A DNA stretch of 32,903 nt. It comes from an uncultured Lachnospiraceae bacterium. GTDB lineage: Bacteria > Bacillota > Clostridia > Lachnospirales > Lachnospiraceae. The notes under the pieces were generated by a model that did no database searches, was not told the DNA's origin, and worked only from the letters and a program-made list of their open reading frames with translations. Below, piece by piece: positions 31,673-32,903 of the stretch. The position numbers and the translations under genes were made by a program. The DNA is taken from assembly GCA_902788555.1 (NCBI GenBank), contig CADAKQ010000033.1, forward strand, positions 1 through 32,903, given 5' to 3'. Each line of letters begins with the position of its first letter. The first letter of the stretch is position 1.

Positions 31673-32378
31673 TTTCATTACCTCCTTCCTCATCAAGATA
31701 CAATCTTCCAAGCTTTGTATTCTTGTAATCTTTTACCGTACCATAAAATATATCTTCACCAATATGAAGAATATGACTCGCATATTTTACCGCACTATAT
31801 ATATCATGTGAAATCATAATAATTGAAATGCCATCTTCATTGAGTTTCTTTATCATCTTATACATATCGGCAGTAACCTTCGGGTCAAGTCCCGATACCG
31901 GCTCATCAAGCAAAAGCATCTTCTCGGTAGCACAAAGTGCGCGGGCAAGAAGCACTCTTTGCTGTTGACCTCCCGAAAGCTCTCTGTAGCATCTTTTTGC
32001 AAGATTATCTATCCCAAGCCTTTCCATATTCTTTTTTGCAAGAGCCCTTTCTTCTTTTGAATAAAACGGCTTTAGCCCGGTCTTTGCCTGACATCCCGAA
32101 AGCACAACCTCTCTAACCGAAGCCGGGAAATCCCTTTGAACCATAGTTTGCTGCGGAAGATAACCTATCTCGGTGCTCTTTAATCCATCGGAATATTCTA
32201 TCGTTCCTGACATCGGCTTTTGAAGTCTTAGTATAGTACGCATAAGAGTAGACTTTCCTGTACCGTTTTCTCCCACTATACAAAGATAATCCCCCTTATT
32301 AACCTGAAAGCTAAGACCTTCAACCAATATGTTATTCTCATATCCGAGCGTTAAATCCTTACATATAAGTTCACCCAT
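31665..32378 (-). CDS. Metal ABC transporter ATP-binding protein (ZnuC family)
   Basis: The 237-residue ATPase has Walker A GENGTGKS (36-43), Q-loop GYLPQQ, signature LSGGQQQR, Walker B MLLLDEP and switch His in ISHD. The order and length match the ATPases paired with ABC-3 permeases. It opens the operon: a near-consensus promoter lies at 32441-32469, and the start has a GGAGG site. No substrate-binding protein gene is seen in the window on either side, so that part must be encoded elsewhere or beyond the right edge. Confidence 0.93.
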   Translation of the reverse strand: MGELICKDLTLGYENNILVEGLSFQVNKGDYLCIVGENGTGKSTLMRTILRLQKPMSGTIEYSDGLKSTEIGYLPQQTMVQRDFPASVREVVLSGCQAKTGLKPFYSKEERALAKKNMERLGIDNLAKRCYRELSGGQQQRVLLARALCATEKMLLLDEPVSGLDPKVTADMYKMIKKLNEDGISIIMISHDIYSAVKYASHILHIGEDIFYGTVKDYKNTKLGRLYLDEEGGNENA

Positions 32379-32408
32379 GATATATCCTCCAAACTACGTA
32401 TTAAACCA

Positions 32409-32431
32409 AAAATGAAATTAAAAACCATTTT
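32409..32431. promoter_or_regulatory. Possible operator palindrome in the metal-transport promoter
   Basis: AAAATG and CATTTT flank an 11-bp centre just downstream of the -10 element. A Fur/Zur-type repressor site is conceivable here, but the half-sites are short and AT-rich, so this is weak. Confidence 0.2.
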
Positions 32432-32440
32432 CAAATTGAC

Positions 32441-32469
32441 ATTTTAACTCATACATGCTCCGATGTCAA
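32441..32469 (-). promoter_or_regulatory. Promoter of the metal ABC transporter operon
   Basis: On the minus strand TTGACA (32464-32469), exactly 17 nt, then TAAAAT (32441-32446). The leader would be about 55 nt. Confidence 0.75.
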
Positions 32470-32527
32470 GCCAATATAAAAACAACATGCCTCCAAACTT
32501 CAAATACCGGTTTGTCGAAGAAAGACC

Positions 32528-32829
32528 GGTATAAAAGCTCCTGACACATGGAATGCAATTTAAATTCTTATATATGACAGATAAAGAAAACAGGTGGCTG
32601 CTACAACTAACCAGCAATTTGTTAAATCAGTGTACTCGTACTTTCTTGATTTTGCACAAAACCAATAAACTCGCTTCGCTCAAACATATTGGTTTTATGC
32701 GTGCAAAATTAATTCAAGTACTCGTTGCTGATTTTAAACAAATTGGATCAAATGTTGTAGCAGCCACCTGTTTTCTTACCTGTTATGTTAAATTTATAGA
32801 ATAATCCATGTGCCGGGAGCTTTTATACC
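32528..32829. repeat. 302-bp nested palindrome (fold-back element)
   Basis: The ends GGTATAAAAGCTC and GAGCTTTTATACC are inverted repeats, followed inward by ACACATGGA/TCCATGTG. Then come a perfect 24-bp pair AAGAAAACAGGTGGCTGC... with its complement ...GCAGCCACCTGTTTTCTT, imperfect CAGCAATTTG/CAAATTG arms, and a central TTTTGCAC-AAAACCAATA pair. Any reading frame inside is an artefact of the symmetry. It is upstream of the metal-transport promoter and again sits at an operon border. Confidence 0.88.
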
Positions 32830-32830
32830 T

Positions 32831-32869
32831 GTAGCTTGAAACCGCGCATATTGCGCAGTTTCAAGCTAC
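32831..32869. terminator. Strong hairpin at the window's right end
   Basis: Arms GTAGCTTGAAAC and GTTTCAAGCTAC with an inner GCGC/GCGC make a stem of about 16 bp. There is no clear T run on either side. It may be part of the adjoining palindrome or the terminator of a gene beyond the window. Confidence 0.5.
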
Positions 32870-32903
32870 GAAAGCATAATTGATTAATATCTAAAATAGG
32901 ATG

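Noticed and set aside
32553-32804. 83-residue reading frame at the right end
   Set aside because: It lies wholly inside the 302-bp palindrome and reflects its symmetry, not a gene.

Overview
The window is AT-rich DNA with the codon usage, strong GGAGG-type ribosome sites and gene content of a gut Lachnospiraceae-type Clostridia bacterium. The SCIFF peptide and its radical SAM maturase next to a fused SecDF, the FHA/PP2C/kinase set, and the PD-(D/E)XK 'transposase' remnant all point that way; the species cannot be fixed from sequence alone. Nearly all intact genes lie on the minus strand.

Left 4.2 kb is a decayed accessory zone. It holds the 3' part of an IS21-family element (istA running off the window edge, istB with its N-terminal half deleted), a visibly GC-richer surface-protein gene truncated at its 3' end, a GC-rich recombinase-like remnant, a deleted PD-(D/E)XK family gene, a 19-copy pentanucleotide tract and several hairpins. 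A cell-surface protein gene (4404-6131) follows. It lies between two near-identical fold-back (MITE-like) repeats and has a five-unit 53-bp hairpin repeat array upstream.

From 6.9 to 11.2 kb is a peptide-maturation/export set: scfA (46-aa six-cysteine precursor), scfB (radical SAM maturase), secDF, and a small membrane protein. Then come a CPA2-type cation/proton antiporter without an RCK domain, coupled to a PII-like protein, and a HAD phosphatase/mutase with its own promoter.

From 13.8 to 28.3 kb is the most interesting part, a co-directional seven-gene set: mltG, two paralogous FHA-domain proteins, a PP2C phosphatase, a membrane Ser/Thr kinase with an outside TPR-like region, a single-pass membrane protein whose cytoplasmic tail carries ten T-[DT]-[VI]-L motifs, and a 1796-residue Ig-like surface protein. 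I infer a phospho-threonine scaffold system: the kinase would write on the repeated TDVL/TTVL motifs, the phosphatase would erase, and the FHA proteins would read, possibly linking a giant envelope protein and cell-wall synthesis to cytoplasmic signalling.

The right end has a divergent cyclophilin gene (+) and an operon (-) for a zinc/manganese-type ABC transporter (ATPase, permease), a lipoprotein and a membrane-bound transglutaminase-like protein. The transporter operon is preceded by a good sigma-A-type promoter, and the window closes in a 302-bp nested palindrome. Long fold-back elements at operon ends recur through the window (2.6, 4.2, 6.7, 12.8 and 32.5 kb) and probably act as terminators or are MITE fossils.
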